A stretch of 64,000 bases of DNA from Ancylobacter oerskovii. Lineage in GTDB: Bacteria > Pseudomonadota > Alphaproteobacteria > Rhizobiales > Xanthobacteraceae. The position numbers and the translations under genes were made by a program. Where the stretch lies: NCBI RefSeq assembly GCF_018390555.1, contig NZ_JAHBGB010000002.1, forward strand, positions 620,001 through 684,000. The letters are read 5' to 3'. How positions within the stretch are numbered: the first letter of the stretch is position 1; each line of letters opens with the position of its first letter. A model generated the notes under the pieces. That model had not been told where the DNA came from, did no database searches, and saw only the letters and a list, made by a program, of their open reading frames with translations. This document shows, piece after piece, positions 18,170 to 26,156 of the stretch.

Positions 18170-18793
18170 TTACTGTTCCCCAAGATTGGAAAAATCAATC
18201 TTCGCTTCGGGACGACGGGTCGGCGACAGGAAGGCCACGATCGCCTCGCCGTCACGCTGCGAGGACGCGCGCAGGGTCGCCTCCTCGCGCGAGACCAGCG
18301 TCTCGCCGGGGCGCACGATCGCCGAGCCGACGCGATCGCCGACCTGCCAGGTGCCGCTGACGGCGTGGAGCACGACGAAGCCGCCATCCGGCACCGCCAG
18401 CAGCGGCTCGGTGGCGCCGACCACCGGCATGACCTGCGCGTTCCAGCGCCCGCGCCGCGTCATCACGTTGAGCACCTGCGCCGGCCCTTCCGCCAGCACC
18501 GAGCGCGGCTGCAGCACGCTGTCGAAATAGAGCGGCTCCAGCCGCTTCAGCTCGCGCGTCTCGGTGCCGAAGGCGAGGCCGAGCGACGCCGCGCTCAGGC
18601 GGGTGATGTGGCGGTCGATGCCGGGGAAGGAGGAGAATGCGCCCTCCGTCACGATCGGCGCCAGGCTGAGGCGGATGTCGAAGCTCTCATGCGTCGCTCC
18701 CTCCGGGAAGAGGAACACGTCCCGGGTGATGCCGCCGCCGTTCTTCCACGGCGTGACGGCATAGTCGGACATGGTGAGGACTTTCAGCGACAT
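18170..18793 (-). CDS. hutD: HutD/Ves family cupin protein
   Basis: A small cytoplasmic cupin-fold protein (207 residues from ATG 18793). HutD proteins accompany histidine-utilisation genes and are thought to regulate flux or intermediate levels; the biochemical role is not settled. Family marks here are TPWKNGGGITRD near the N-terminus and the FSSFPGIDRHITRLSA segment. No hut genes are in the window, so it probably serves the adjoining catabolic locus. An upstream ATG would give a 16-residue extension but lies in unlikely sequence. It ends just before the promoter region of the dehydrogenase operon. Confidence 0.85.
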   Translation of the reverse strand: MSLKVLTMSDYAVTPWKNGGGITRDVFLFPEGATHESFDIRLSLAPIVTEGAFSSFPGIDRHITRLSAASLGLAFGTETRELKRLEPLYFDSVLQPRSVLAEGPAQVLNVMTRRGRWNAQVMPVVGATEPLLAVPDGGFVVLHAVSGTWQVGDRVGSAIVRPGETLVSREEATLRASSQRDGEAIVAFLSPTRRPEAKIDFSNLGEQ

Positions 18794-18841
18794 GATGCAC
18801 TCCCGCGCCCCCGGCCCGGCCGGCGACGCCCCTTCGGTCAA

Positions 18842-19315
18842 AGAGGCGGGAGACTAGCGAGCGTCCTCCTCCCCCGGCAATCGGAAGAAGTGACGCCGTG
18901 GCAACAGTTTGCCGATGGATTGCATAGGGCGCGCTTATGGAGGGGAAGCGGCCGCCTCCGTCATCCCGGCGGGAAGCGGCAGCCGGAGCGCGGGATCGGC
19001 CGACCCTGGCGAGGCGGCACGGATCGGGCTGCGGCCGTCCGGGGTGACGGTGACGGCCGCTGCCGGCGACCTCGATATGTTGCGGGGCGGCCTGTCGTTG
19101 CCCCTCCCCGTCCGACTGCTGCGGGGCGGGTTTCGGCGCTGCCGAAGCCGGCGACGTTCTACCTGCCGGGAGGGCCGCGTGGCGGGTTCGGTGAAGGGCG
19201 ACAACATTATGGGCGAAGAAGGCCCCTCACCCCACCCCTCTCCCCGACGGGGAGAGGGAGCAGGTCGCTCCGGTGACGTGTGTTGCTGGAATGTCTTCCA
19301 GGAAGGGGACGGGCC
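18842..19315. other. Intergenic space with a CCCTCTCCCC hairpin repeat
   Basis: About 470 bp without a gene, between hutD and the LysR gene. It contains a 10-bp stem, CCCTCTCCCC-GAC-GGGGAGAGGG, at 19236-19258, preceded by CCCCTCACCCC. This is the same repeat family as at 15591 and lies in the 3' region of the LysR gene, where it may end or protect that transcript. Nothing else is recognised. Confidence 0.6.
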
Positions 19316-20260
19316 TCAGCGCATCGTCACCTGCGGCGAGAGGGTGCCGGGGGCGAAGACGCCGCCGGCGGAGAACGATTCCTTCAGGTGGCGGGCGAAC
19401 ACCTCCACCGCCGGACGCGGCGCCTGGCGCCGCAGCCGCAGGCTGACGAGGTGCACCGGCTCCAGCCGTTCCACCAGCGGCACCGCCGCCACCCGGCCAC
19501 CATCATGCGTGGTCTGGGTGCGCGGCATGACGTTCTGGATGGTGTAGCCGCGCCCATGCCCGACCAGGCCGCGGGTGAGCTCATAGGCCTTGGAACGGAA
19601 GGCGATGCGCGGCTCGATGCCGACCGAGCGGAACAGGCCGAGGAAATAGTCGCGCGAATGCGGCAGGTCGAGCAGGATGAAGGGCTCGTCCTTGAGATCG
19701 GCGAGCCGGACATTGTCGCGCTGGGCGAGCGGGTGGTCGGGATGCAGCACCACATAGGGCGGCAGCTCCGCCAGCGGCTCGGCCACCACATCCTCCGGCA
19801 CGGCGAATTCATAGGAGAAGGCGAGCTCGGTGCGGCCGGAGATGATGGCGTCGAGGATCTGCGCCTGATCGCCCTCATCGAGGCTGACGGAGATGCCGGG
19901 ATGCCCCTCGGCGAAATCGGATAGCAGGCTCGGCATGAAATGGGTGGCCAGTGTCCAGAAGCAGCCCACCGTGATCTCGCCGCGCACCTCGTCCGCCATG
20001 GCGCGGGCGTTCTGGCCGAAATCGCGGGCATGGTTCAGCAAGAGGCGCGCCTCGTTGATGATGCGGGTGCCGGCGATGGTGGTGGTGACGCCCTTGGCAT
20101 GGTGGCGCACGAAGATCTGCACGCCGCACTCGGCCTCGAACTGAGCGACGGCGGCGGAAATCGAGGGCTGCGACACGTTCAGATATTTCGCCGCCTCGGT
20201 GAGATTGCCGAAATCGGCGGTGGCGACGACATAGCGCAGCGCCCGGAGCGAGACGTTCAT
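19316..20260 (-). CDS. LysR-family transcriptional regulator
   Basis: The probable regulator of the surrounding catabolic genes. The 314 residues begin with the winged helix-turn-helix domain (NVSQPSISAAVAQFEAECG, about 28-46), followed by the effector domain. It is transcribed divergently from the monooxygenase gene with 133 bp between them, the usual layout for a LysR protein acting on its target. Possible operators are the palindromes at 20368 and 18121. The effector is probably the substrate or an intermediate of the HpaB pathway (inference). Confidence 0.93.
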   Translation of the reverse strand: MNVSLRALRYVVATADFGNLTEAAKYLNVSQPSISAAVAQFEAECGVQIFVRHHAKGVTTTIAGTRIINEARLLLNHARDFGQNARAMADEVRGEITVGCFWTLATHFMPSLLSDFAEGHPGISVSLDEGDQAQILDAIISGRTELAFSYEFAVPEDVVAEPLAELPPYVVLHPDHPLAQRDNVRLADLKDEPFILLDLPHSRDYFLGLFRSVGIEPRIAFRSKAYELTRGLVGHGRGYTIQNVMPRTQTTHDGGRVAAVPLVERLEPVHLVSLRLRRQAPRPAVEVFARHLKESFSAGGVFAPGTLSPQVTMR

Positions 20261-20367
20261 CGGCCCATCCGCATCGGTTCACCCGGATCATTGCGCTTCA
20301 GCATCGGATTTTCTTATCCCAAAAAATGAATGAAAATATTTTACCGATCTATCGGCGCAACGCAATA

Positions 20368-20382
20368 TTTCCTCACAGGAAA
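20368..20382. promoter_or_regulatory. Palindrome matching the 18121 element, in front of the monooxygenase
   Basis: TTTCCTCACAGGAAA differs from the perfect palindrome at 18121 only in two central bases and keeps the T-N11-A spacing. Its right arm also serves as the ribosome site of the monooxygenase gene (AGGAAAAGG). Binding here would therefore block rather than activate, unless RNA polymerase starts downstream. A second loose dyad, AATATT...AATATT, spans 20335-20370. Confidence 0.45.
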
Positions 20383-20393
20383 AGGATGGAACC

Positions 20394-21848
20394 ATGATCC
20401 GTACCGGCGACCAGTATCGTGAGGGACTTCAGGACGGCCGTGAGGTCTGGATGGACGGCGAGCGGGTGAAGGACGTCACCCAGCACCCGTCCTTCAAGCC
20501 GATCGTCGACGTCCGGGCCCGCATGTACGACATGGCCCATGAGGCGAAGTACCAGGACCGCCTCACCTATGTCGAAGACAACAAGCGCAACACGATCTTC
20601 TACAAGCCGCCGCGCGAGACCAAGGACTGGACCGACAAGCTCGAGGCCGTCGACGCGGTGATGCAGGACATCGGCGGCGTCGTCACCCGCGTCGGCGACG
20701 AGACCATCGGCGAGGTGTGGTCGCTGATCGACGGGCGCGACGTGCTCGCCGAATTCGACCCGCGCTTCGCCGACAATGTCGACCGGCACGTGCAGAACAT
20801 CTTCGACAACGACATCTTCCACATCTCCGCCAATACCGACCCGAAGGGCGACCGTTCCCTGCCGCCGCAGGAGCAGGACCCCGACATGATGGTGCATGTG
20901 GTCAAGGAGACCGATGCCGGCATCGTCATCCGCGGCGCCAAATACGAGACCGCCGCGGCTTACGCCGACCAGGCCTTCCTGAAGCCGACCGTCGGCGCCT
21001 GGACCAACGAGACGCTGTCCGACTACGCGGTGGGCGGCATCATCGACATGGGCGCGCCGGGGGTGAAGCAGATCTGCCGCTCCTCCTTCGCCGGCCGCAA
21101 CAACCCGAAGGACTACCCGCTCGCCAACAAGTTCGACGAGGTGGAATCCCTCGTGATCTTCGACAATGTGCTGATCCCCTGGGAGAACGTGTTCTTCTAC
21201 CGGCACACCAAGGCGGCGCAGTTCATCCGCGCCACGCTGCACCGCTACTCGGCCTTCCCCTATGTGCACCGCCTGCTCTACGTCGCCGACATGATGATCG
21301 GCGCGGCGATGTGGAACGCCAAGCAGACCGGCCTCGACAAGCTGCAATCGGTGCGCGAGAAGCTGGCCGACCTCGTCTGCTACCGCGAGGGCATCAACGC
21401 GCATCTCACCGCCTCGATCACGCTGGCGGAGAAGAGCCCCGGCGGGCTCTTGATGCCCAACCAGTCCATCCTCTATGCCGGCCGCGTGCATGGCTGCGCC
21501 AACCTGCCGGCGATGATGCACATCGCCCGCGAATTGTGCGGCGGGCAGATCTGCGTCACCCCGAACTCGGCGGCGTTCGAGTCGGAAGGCTCGGGCCCGT
21601 GGCTGCAGAAGTTCTACTCGCTGAACAAGCAGTGGGAGAGCGAGGACCGGCGCAAGCTGCTCGCCTTCGCCCGCGACCTGCTCAATTCCGACTATGCCGG
21701 CCACCGGCTGACCTTCGTGCAGTTCGCGCAGGCGCCGCACTTCAATCATCTCAATGCGGTGTACAACAGCTTCGACTTCTCCGGCCCGCTCGACTTCGTG
21801 CGCAAGGCGGCGGGCCTGTCGGACAAGGTGATGGGAACCGGAAAATGA
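20394..21848 (+). CDS. HpaB-family flavin-dependent monooxygenase, large component
   Basis: A 484-residue oxygenase of the 4-hydroxyphenylacetate 3-hydroxylase/pyrrole-2-carboxylate monooxygenase family, which hydroxylates aromatic or heteroaromatic rings using reduced flavin supplied by a partner. Family features are the N-terminal GDQYREGLQDGR, DPDMMVHVVKETD in the central barrel, IPWENVFFYRH, and a C-terminal helical domain of acyl-CoA dehydrogenase type. The gene overlaps the flavin reductase start (ATGA), confirming a two-component system. No homoprotocatechuate genes follow, so 4-hydroxyphenylacetate is an unlikely substrate. The downstream amidohydrolase and RidA point to a nitrogen-containing ring (inference). 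Confidence 0.9.
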   Translation: MIRTGDQYREGLQDGREVWMDGERVKDVTQHPSFKPIVDVRARMYDMAHEAKYQDRLTYVEDNKRNTIFYKPPRETKDWTDKLEAVDAVMQDIGGVVTRVGDETIGEVWSLIDGRDVLAEFDPRFADNVDRHVQNIFDNDIFHISANTDPKGDRSLPPQEQDPDMMVHVVKETDAGIVIRGAKYETAAAYADQAFLKPTVGAWTNETLSDYAVGGIIDMGAPGVKQICRSSFAGRNNPKDYPLANKFDEVESLVIFDNVLIPWENVFFYRHTKAAQFIRATLHRYSAFPYVHRLLYVADMMIGAAMWNAKQTGLDKLQSVREKLADLVCYREGINAHLTASITLAEKSPGGLLMPNQSILYAGRVHGCANLPAMMHIARELCGGQICVTPNSAAFESEGSGPWLQKFYSLNKQWESEDRRKLLAFARDLLNSDYAGHRLTFVQFAQAPHFNHLNAVYNSFDFSGPLDFVRKAAGLSDKVMGTGK

Positions 21849-22348
21849 GTGAAACGGGACACGGGATCGACACGGCCCTCTTCCGCCAGGCCATGGGGCG
21901 CACCGCCTCCGGCGTGACGGTGGTAACGACTGACGGCGACGCCGGACGTGGCGGCGTCACCGTGTCCTCGCTCTGCTCCCTGTCGATGGAGCCGCCCTCG
22001 GTGCTGTTCTGCCTGCACAAGGGCAGCCGCATCCTCGACACGCTGATGAGCAACGGCGTGTTCGCCGCCAACATCCTCGCCCATGACCAGCACCGGGTGG
22101 CCGACAGCTTTGCCGGCCTGATCCCCGAGCTGCGCGAGGACCGCTTCGCGGTCGCCGAATGGGACGCCCTTCATACCGGCTCGCCGGTGCTGCCGGGCGC
22201 CCTGTGCCGCTTCGACTGCAAGATCGCCAGCGTGTTCGAGTTCGGCACCCACCACATCATCGCCGGCGAGGTGGTGGCGCTGGAAAGCTTCGAGACCAAG
22301 CCGCTGATCTATTCCAATCGCGGCTACCACAAGCTGCACATGGTCTGA
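21845..22348 (+). CDS. Flavin reductase, HpaC/RutF type
   Basis: Supplies reduced FMN or FAD to the monooxygenase. The 167-residue split-barrel protein starts at ATG 21845, overlapping the upstream stop. Conserved features are FRQAMGRTASGVTVVTT, the flavin-contacting TVSSLCSLSMEPPSVLFCL stretch and a C-terminal GTHHIIAGEV segment. Its size and order match the reductases of two-component flavin monooxygenases. Confidence 0.93.
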   Translation: MSETGHGIDTALFRQAMGRTASGVTVVTTDGDAGRGGVTVSSLCSLSMEPPSVLFCLHKGSRILDTLMSNGVFAANILAHDQHRVADSFAGLIPELREDRFAVAEWDALHTGSPVLPGALCRFDCKIASVFEFGTHHIIAGEVVALESFETKPLIYSNRGYHKLHMV

Positions 22349-22351
22349 GGC

Positions 22352-23581
22352 ATGAACGTGGGGGCGGTGGGGCATGCCGAGAACGGGTTGGTAGCGGGGG
22401 AGCGGCTTGAACCCACGCCGGAGCTGCTGCGCCTCGCCGCCGACCTGATCGCCATTCCCTCGATCAGCGCCGTCTCCAACCTGCCGGTCATCGACTATAT
22501 CGCCGCCTATCTCGCCAAGCATGGCGTCGACAGCCGGCGGATCCCCAATGCCGCCGGCGACAAGGCCTCGCTGCTCGCCACCATCGGGCCGGCGGAGGCG
22601 CCGGGGCTCGCCCTCTCCGCCCATACCGACGTGGTGCCGGTGGAGGGACAGGACTGGTCCACCCCGCCCTTCGCCGCGACGATCCGCGACGGCCGGCTCT
22701 ACGGGCGCGGCTCCTCCGACATGAAGGGCTTCCTCGCCACCGTGCTGGCGACGGTGCCGCATTTCGTGCGCCACGCCACCACCCGGCCGGTGCATCTGTG
22801 CTTCTCCTATGACGAGGAAGTCGGCTGCGCCGGCGCGCCGGACCTCGTCGCCGCAACCGCAGCGCTGGCGGTGCCCCCAGCGCTGTGCCTCGTGGGCGAG
22901 CCGAGCTCGCTGAAGGTGGCGCGGGCGCATAAGGGCAAGTTCGCCAATCGCCTTGTCGTCACCGGCAAGGGCGGGCATTCCGCCCTGCCCCATCGCGCCG
23001 CCAATGCGGTGGCGGCCGCCGCGAGGATCGTTGTCGGGCTGGAGGCGATCGGCGCCTCGCTGAAGACGATCACCGACGACGCCTTCGAGCCGCCCTACAC
23101 CACCGTGCATGTCGGCGCGCTGCATGGCGGCACGGCGCTGAACCTGGTGCCGGACCGCGCGGTGCTGGACTATGAGGTGCGCACCATTCCCGGCGCCGAC
23201 GCCGTCGCGATCAAGGCCCGCATAGATGCGCTGGTCGCCGAGGTGCGCGCGAACCTGAAGGCGCAGGCGCCGGAGGCCGACATCGCCGTCGAGCCGATCA
23301 GCGCCTATCCCGGCCTCGACACCCCCGCCGACCTGCCCGCCGCCGCCCGGCTCGCCCGGCTCGCCGGCTCCAACGAGGCGCCGATCACGCTGGCCTACGG
23401 CACCGAGGCCGGCCTTTACGACGAAGCCGGCATCCCGACACTGGTGTGCGGGCCGGGCGACATCGCCCGCGCGCACAAGGCCGACGAATGGATCGGCCTC
23501 GACGAACTCACCCGCGCCGAACAGCTGATGCGCCGGCTGGCGCTCGCGCTCGGCGACACCCCTTCCGACCCGCTTTTCTAA
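22352..23581 (+). CDS. M20-family amidohydrolase (ArgE-like)
   Basis: A zinc-dependent hydrolase of N-acyl amino acids, carbamoyl compounds or similar amides (409 residues). Metal and catalytic residues are visible: His in SAHTDVVPV with its following Asp, Asp in GRGSSDMKG, the Glu pair in SYDEEVGCAG, Glu in VGEPSS and His in ARAHKADE. The dimerisation (lid) domain lies at about 180-300. Three bases separate it from the flavin reductase. Although ArgE-like, it sits away from arginine synthesis genes and probably opens or deacylates an intermediate of the monooxygenase pathway (inference). Confidence 0.9.
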   Translation: MNVGAVGHAENGLVAGERLEPTPELLRLAADLIAIPSISAVSNLPVIDYIAAYLAKHGVDSRRIPNAAGDKASLLATIGPAEAPGLALSAHTDVVPVEGQDWSTPPFAATIRDGRLYGRGSSDMKGFLATVLATVPHFVRHATTRPVHLCFSYDEEVGCAGAPDLVAATAALAVPPALCLVGEPSSLKVARAHKGKFANRLVVTGKGGHSALPHRAANAVAAAARIVVGLEAIGASLKTITDDAFEPPYTTVHVGALHGGTALNLVPDRAVLDYEVRTIPGADAVAIKARIDALVAEVRANLKAQAPEADIAVEPISAYPGLDTPADLPAAARLARLAGSNEAPITLAYGTEAGLYDEAGIPTLVCGPGDIARAHKADEWIGLDELTRAEQLMRRLALALGDTPSDPLF

Positions 23582-23613
23582 CCCCCACCCTTTGCCCCAA
23601 CGAGGCTGCTCCC

Positions 23614-24036
23614 ATGGTCGTGCACACGCGTCTGCGCCCCTTCAACACCAAGGAAACCTATCCCGAGCAGAAGCTGGACAACGACCTGTCGCAGGGCGTG
23701 GTCGCCCGCGGCACCATGGTGTTCCTGCGCGGCCAGGTGGCGCAGGATCTCGACACCCGCGAGAGCCTGCATGTCGGCGACGCCGGCAAGCAGACCGAAA
23801 AGGCGATGGCCAACATCAAGATGCTGCTGGAGGAAGCCGGCAGCGAGATGAGTCATATCTGCCGCATCGTCGTCTATGTCACCGATATCCGCTACCGCGA
23901 GGCGGTCTATCAGGAGATGGGCAAGTGGCTGAAGGGCGTGTTCCCCTGCTCCACCGGGCTGGTGGTGCCGGCGCTCGCCCGCCCGGAATGGGTGGTGGAG
24001 ATCGAAGTCACCGCCGTCATTCCCGACGCCGCCTGA
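23614..24036 (+). CDS. RidA family protein (enamine/imine deaminase)
   Basis: Hydrolyses reactive enamine or imine intermediates to ketones plus ammonia; some members, such as 2-aminomuconate deaminase, are pathway enzymes. The protein has 140 residues from ATG 23614, with GAGG 9 bases upstream. The family core is visible: FLRGQVAQDLD, the QTEKAMANIKMLLEEAG helix, and a C-terminal ALARPEWVVEIEVTAV strand. The usual substrate-binding Arg of RidA (in xRxxVxV near the C-terminus) is not evident, since the segment reads ARPEWVVEIEV, so the substrate may differ. It lies 32 bp after the amidohydrolase. Confidence 0.88.
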   Translation: MVVHTRLRPFNTKETYPEQKLDNDLSQGVVARGTMVFLRGQVAQDLDTRESLHVGDAGKQTEKAMANIKMLLEEAGSEMSHICRIVVYVTDIRYREAVYQEMGKWLKGVFPCSTGLVVPALARPEWVVEIEVTAVIPDAA

Positions 24037-24040
24037 GCAG

Positions 24041-24073
24041 GTATTTCCGCGTTTCCCGGAACCGCAGAAATAC
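24041..24073 (+). terminator. Hairpin after the RidA gene
   Basis: GTATTTC-C-GCG pairs with CGC-A-GAAATAC to give an interrupted 10-bp stem starting 5 bases after the RidA stop. T-rich DNA (CTTTTGTTTTA) follows within 15 bases. It may attenuate transcription into the DUF1028 gene, splitting the locus into two expression levels. Confidence 0.4.
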
Positions 24074-24153
24074 ACCAACCTTTTGTTTTACCGCATTTTC
24101 TTTCACGCGACCCGACACCCGCTTCGCTTGAAAATGCTTTGAAAGGCGCCGAC

Positions 24154-24831
24154 GTGACCTTCTCCATCTCCGCACGCTGCGCCCGCACCGGGCGCTTCGG
24201 CATCGCGGTGTCCTCCTCCTCGCCGGCGGTGGCGGCGCGCTGCGCGCATGTCCGCGCCGGCGTCGGCGTGGTGGCGACGCAGAACATCACCGACCCGACG
24301 CTCGGCCCCAAGGGGCTCGACCTGATGGCGCAGGGTCTCTCCGCCGACGAGGTGATGGCGCGCTTCAGGGCCGAGGCGCCGCATTTCGACTACCGGCAGG
24401 TGGTGGTGCTGGACAGGACCGGCCATTCGGCCGGCCATTCCGGCGTGAAGACGCTGGGCACCCACACTATCGTCCACGCCCCCGACGTGGCGGCGGCGGG
24501 CAACCTCCTGTCCTCCACGGCGGTGCCGCAGGCGATGGTCGACAGCTTCCTGTCGATGCCCTCCGCCGACCTCGGCGACCGGCTGGTCGCCGCCATGCAG
24601 GCGGCGGTGAAGGCCGGCGGCGAGGAAGGCCCGGTGCATTCGGTGGGCCTGCTGATCGTCGACAAGGTGGCCTGGCCGGTCGCCGATTTGCGCATCGACT
24701 GGTCGGACGGCGACGTGATGGCGGAGCTGGCGAGCCTGTGGGAGCTGTGGAAGCCGCAGCTGGAGGCCTATGTCACCCGCGCCCTCGACCCGTCCACCGC
24801 GCCGTCCTACGGCGTGCCCGGCGACGAATAG
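24154..24831 (+). CDS. DUF1028 family protein (Ntn-hydrolase-like)
   Basis: A 225-residue protein of the DUF1028 family, related in fold to N-terminal nucleophile hydrolases. It begins at GTG 24154 (GAAAGG 7 bases upstream), giving MTFSISARCARTG. That places the conserved Thr/Ser near the N-terminus, followed by FGIAVSSSSPAV and the GVVATQ(N)ITDPTLG block. These motifs are diagnostic of the family, whose substrates are not established. It lies in the same direction as the monooxygenase genes and could hydrolyse an amide intermediate (inference). Confidence 0.82.
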   Translation: MTFSISARCARTGRFGIAVSSSSPAVAARCAHVRAGVGVVATQNITDPTLGPKGLDLMAQGLSADEVMARFRAEAPHFDYRQVVVLDRTGHSAGHSGVKTLGTHTIVHAPDVAAAGNLLSSTAVPQAMVDSFLSMPSADLGDRLVAAMQAAVKAGGEEGPVHSVGLLIVDKVAWPVADLRIDWSDGDVMAELASLWELWKPQLEAYVTRALDPSTAPSYGVPGDE

Positions 24832-24837
24832 AGGCGG

Positions 24838-24965
24838 CACGGCCCTGCGGGCTTCGAGACGCGGGGCCATGTCCCGCTGCGCAGCCTGAGGGAGAAAGGC
24901 CAGCATCCTTCGCCCCCTCATCGCGAGGCGCGAGTGAAGCGAGCCTCGAAAGACGCACCACGCCA
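24838..24965. repeat. Intergenic palindromic repeat of Rhizobiales type
   Basis: The space before the GlcG-like gene contains GCTTCGAGACGCG, CTGCGCAGCCTGAGG and, further on, CCTCATCGCGAGGCGCGAG followed by GCGAGCCTCGAAAGACGCACC. These are inverted relatives (CTTCGAGACGC against GCCTCGAAAGACGC). The arrangement resembles the dispersed repeats found between genes in Bradyrhizobium and relatives. Confidence 0.55.
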
Positions 24966-25004
24966 GCCGCTTTCGCTTTTTCAAGATCACTTTCGAGGTG
25001 CCGC

Positions 25005-25430
25005 ATGCCGATCACCCGCCCTGCCCTCAAGCTGACCCATGAAGGCGCGCTCAAGGCGCTCAATGGCGCGCTCGCCAAGGCCACCGAACTCGGCGTGCCG
25101 CAGAACATCACCATCGTCGACGAGGGCGGCAACCTGCTCGCCTATGTCCGCATGGACGGCGCCAAGCTGCTCTCCCGCGAGACCTCGATGTCGAAGGCCG
25201 TGACCGCCGCCTCGCATCGCCAGCCCTCATCGCGACTGAACCCGAAGGACGAGGTGAAGCTGTCGCTCGCCGCCGGCCAGCGGCTGACCAATCTCGAAGG
25301 CGGGCTACCGATCATCATCGACGGCCAGTGCCTCGGCGCCATCGGCGTGGGCTCCGGCAAGGGCGCCGAGGACGTGGAAGTGGCGCGGGCGGGGCTTGCC
25401 GCCATCGGCGCGGAGGACCAGATCCCGTGA
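25005..25430 (+). CDS. GlcG/HbpS family protein
   Basis: A 141-residue protein of the GlcG/HbpS (DUF336) family. Members bind haem or cobalamin or act as accessory proteins in catabolic operons; the role is rarely proven. Family features are LTHEGALKALNGALAKATELG at the start, IVDEGGNLLAYVRMDGA and GGLPIIIDGQCLGAIGVGSG. ATG 25005 follows CGAGGTG. It overlaps the next gene by 4 bases (GTGA). No signal peptide is seen, so it is cytoplasmic. Confidence 0.87.
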   Translation: MPITRPALKLTHEGALKALNGALAKATELGVPQNITIVDEGGNLLAYVRMDGAKLLSRETSMSKAVTAASHRQPSSRLNPKDEVKLSLAAGQRLTNLEGGLPIIIDGQCLGAIGVGSGKGAEDVEVARAGLAAIGAEDQIP

Positions 25431-26074
25431 AGCTCAAACCGATGAAGTTGATCTTCGCCCCGACCTCGCCCTTCGTCCGCAAGGTGATGGCGGTCGCCCA
25501 CGAGACCGGCCTCGCCGGTCGGCTCGAGATCGAGTTCAACCCGGCGAGCCCGCTGCAGCGCGATCCGGCCCTCGTCGGCCACAACCCGCTTGGCAAGATC
25601 CCGGCGCTGGTGCTCGACGACGGCCGCGTGCTGTTCGACAGCCCGGTGATCTGCGAATACCTCGCCACCACCGCCGGCGACACCGTGCTGTTCCCGCCCG
25701 CCGGCCCGGCGCGCTGGGCGGCGCTGACGCAGCAGGCGCTGGGCGACGGGCTGCTCGATGCCGCCATCGCCAACCGCTACGAGACGGTGCCGCGCCCGGC
25801 GGATCTGCGCTGGCCGGACTGGACGAAGGCGCAGCTCGCCAAGATCGCCGGCGCGCTCGACGCCATCGAGGCGCTGGCGCCGGAGCTGCCGCAGCAATCC
25901 GACCACCCGGCCACCATCGGCACGATCACGCTGGGCTGCGCGCTCGGCTATCTCGATTTCCGCTATGCCGAGCTGAACTGGCGCGAGGGACGGCCGCAGG
26001 CGGCGGTGTGGTTCGCCGCCTTCGACGCCCGCCCGTCCATGGCGGCGACGCGCCCGCGCGAGCACGTCGCCTGA
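25427..26074 (+). CDS. Glutathione S-transferase-like protein
   Basis: The 215-residue protein has a thioredoxin-like N-terminal domain (SPFVRKVMAVAHETGL, then NPLGKIPALVLDDG and the glutathione-contacting FDSPVICEYL) and an all-helical C-terminal domain. In catabolic operons such proteins often act as isomerases or ring-opening/dehalogenating enzymes using glutathione. GTG 25427 overlaps the stop of the GlcG-like gene; ATG 25442 is an alternative start that would trim five residues. The conserved Ser in the SPFVRK segment could be the catalytic residue. Confidence 0.88.
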   Translation: MKLKPMKLIFAPTSPFVRKVMAVAHETGLAGRLEIEFNPASPLQRDPALVGHNPLGKIPALVLDDGRVLFDSPVICEYLATTAGDTVLFPPAGPARWAALTQQALGDGLLDAAIANRYETVPRPADLRWPDWTKAQLAKIAGALDAIEALAPELPQQSDHPATIGTITLGCALGYLDFRYAELNWREGRPQAAVWFAAFDARPSMAATRPREHVA

Positions 26075-26156
26075 GGCGGCGGGCCTCCCGCCCCTCTTCG
26101 CCCCCCTGCGGCGTGGGCTGCCGCCCGCGCCTTTCCCCCGCAACCGGAGCCCGCCC

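Noticed and set aside
18170..18793. Part of a histidine-utilisation operon
   Set aside because: HutD is present but no hutH, hutU, hutI or hutG gene occurs in the window.
20394..22348. 4-hydroxyphenylacetate degradation operon
   Set aside because: The HpaBC-like pair is present, but none of the homoprotocatechuate ring-cleavage genes follow; the neighbours are amide and enamine enzymes.
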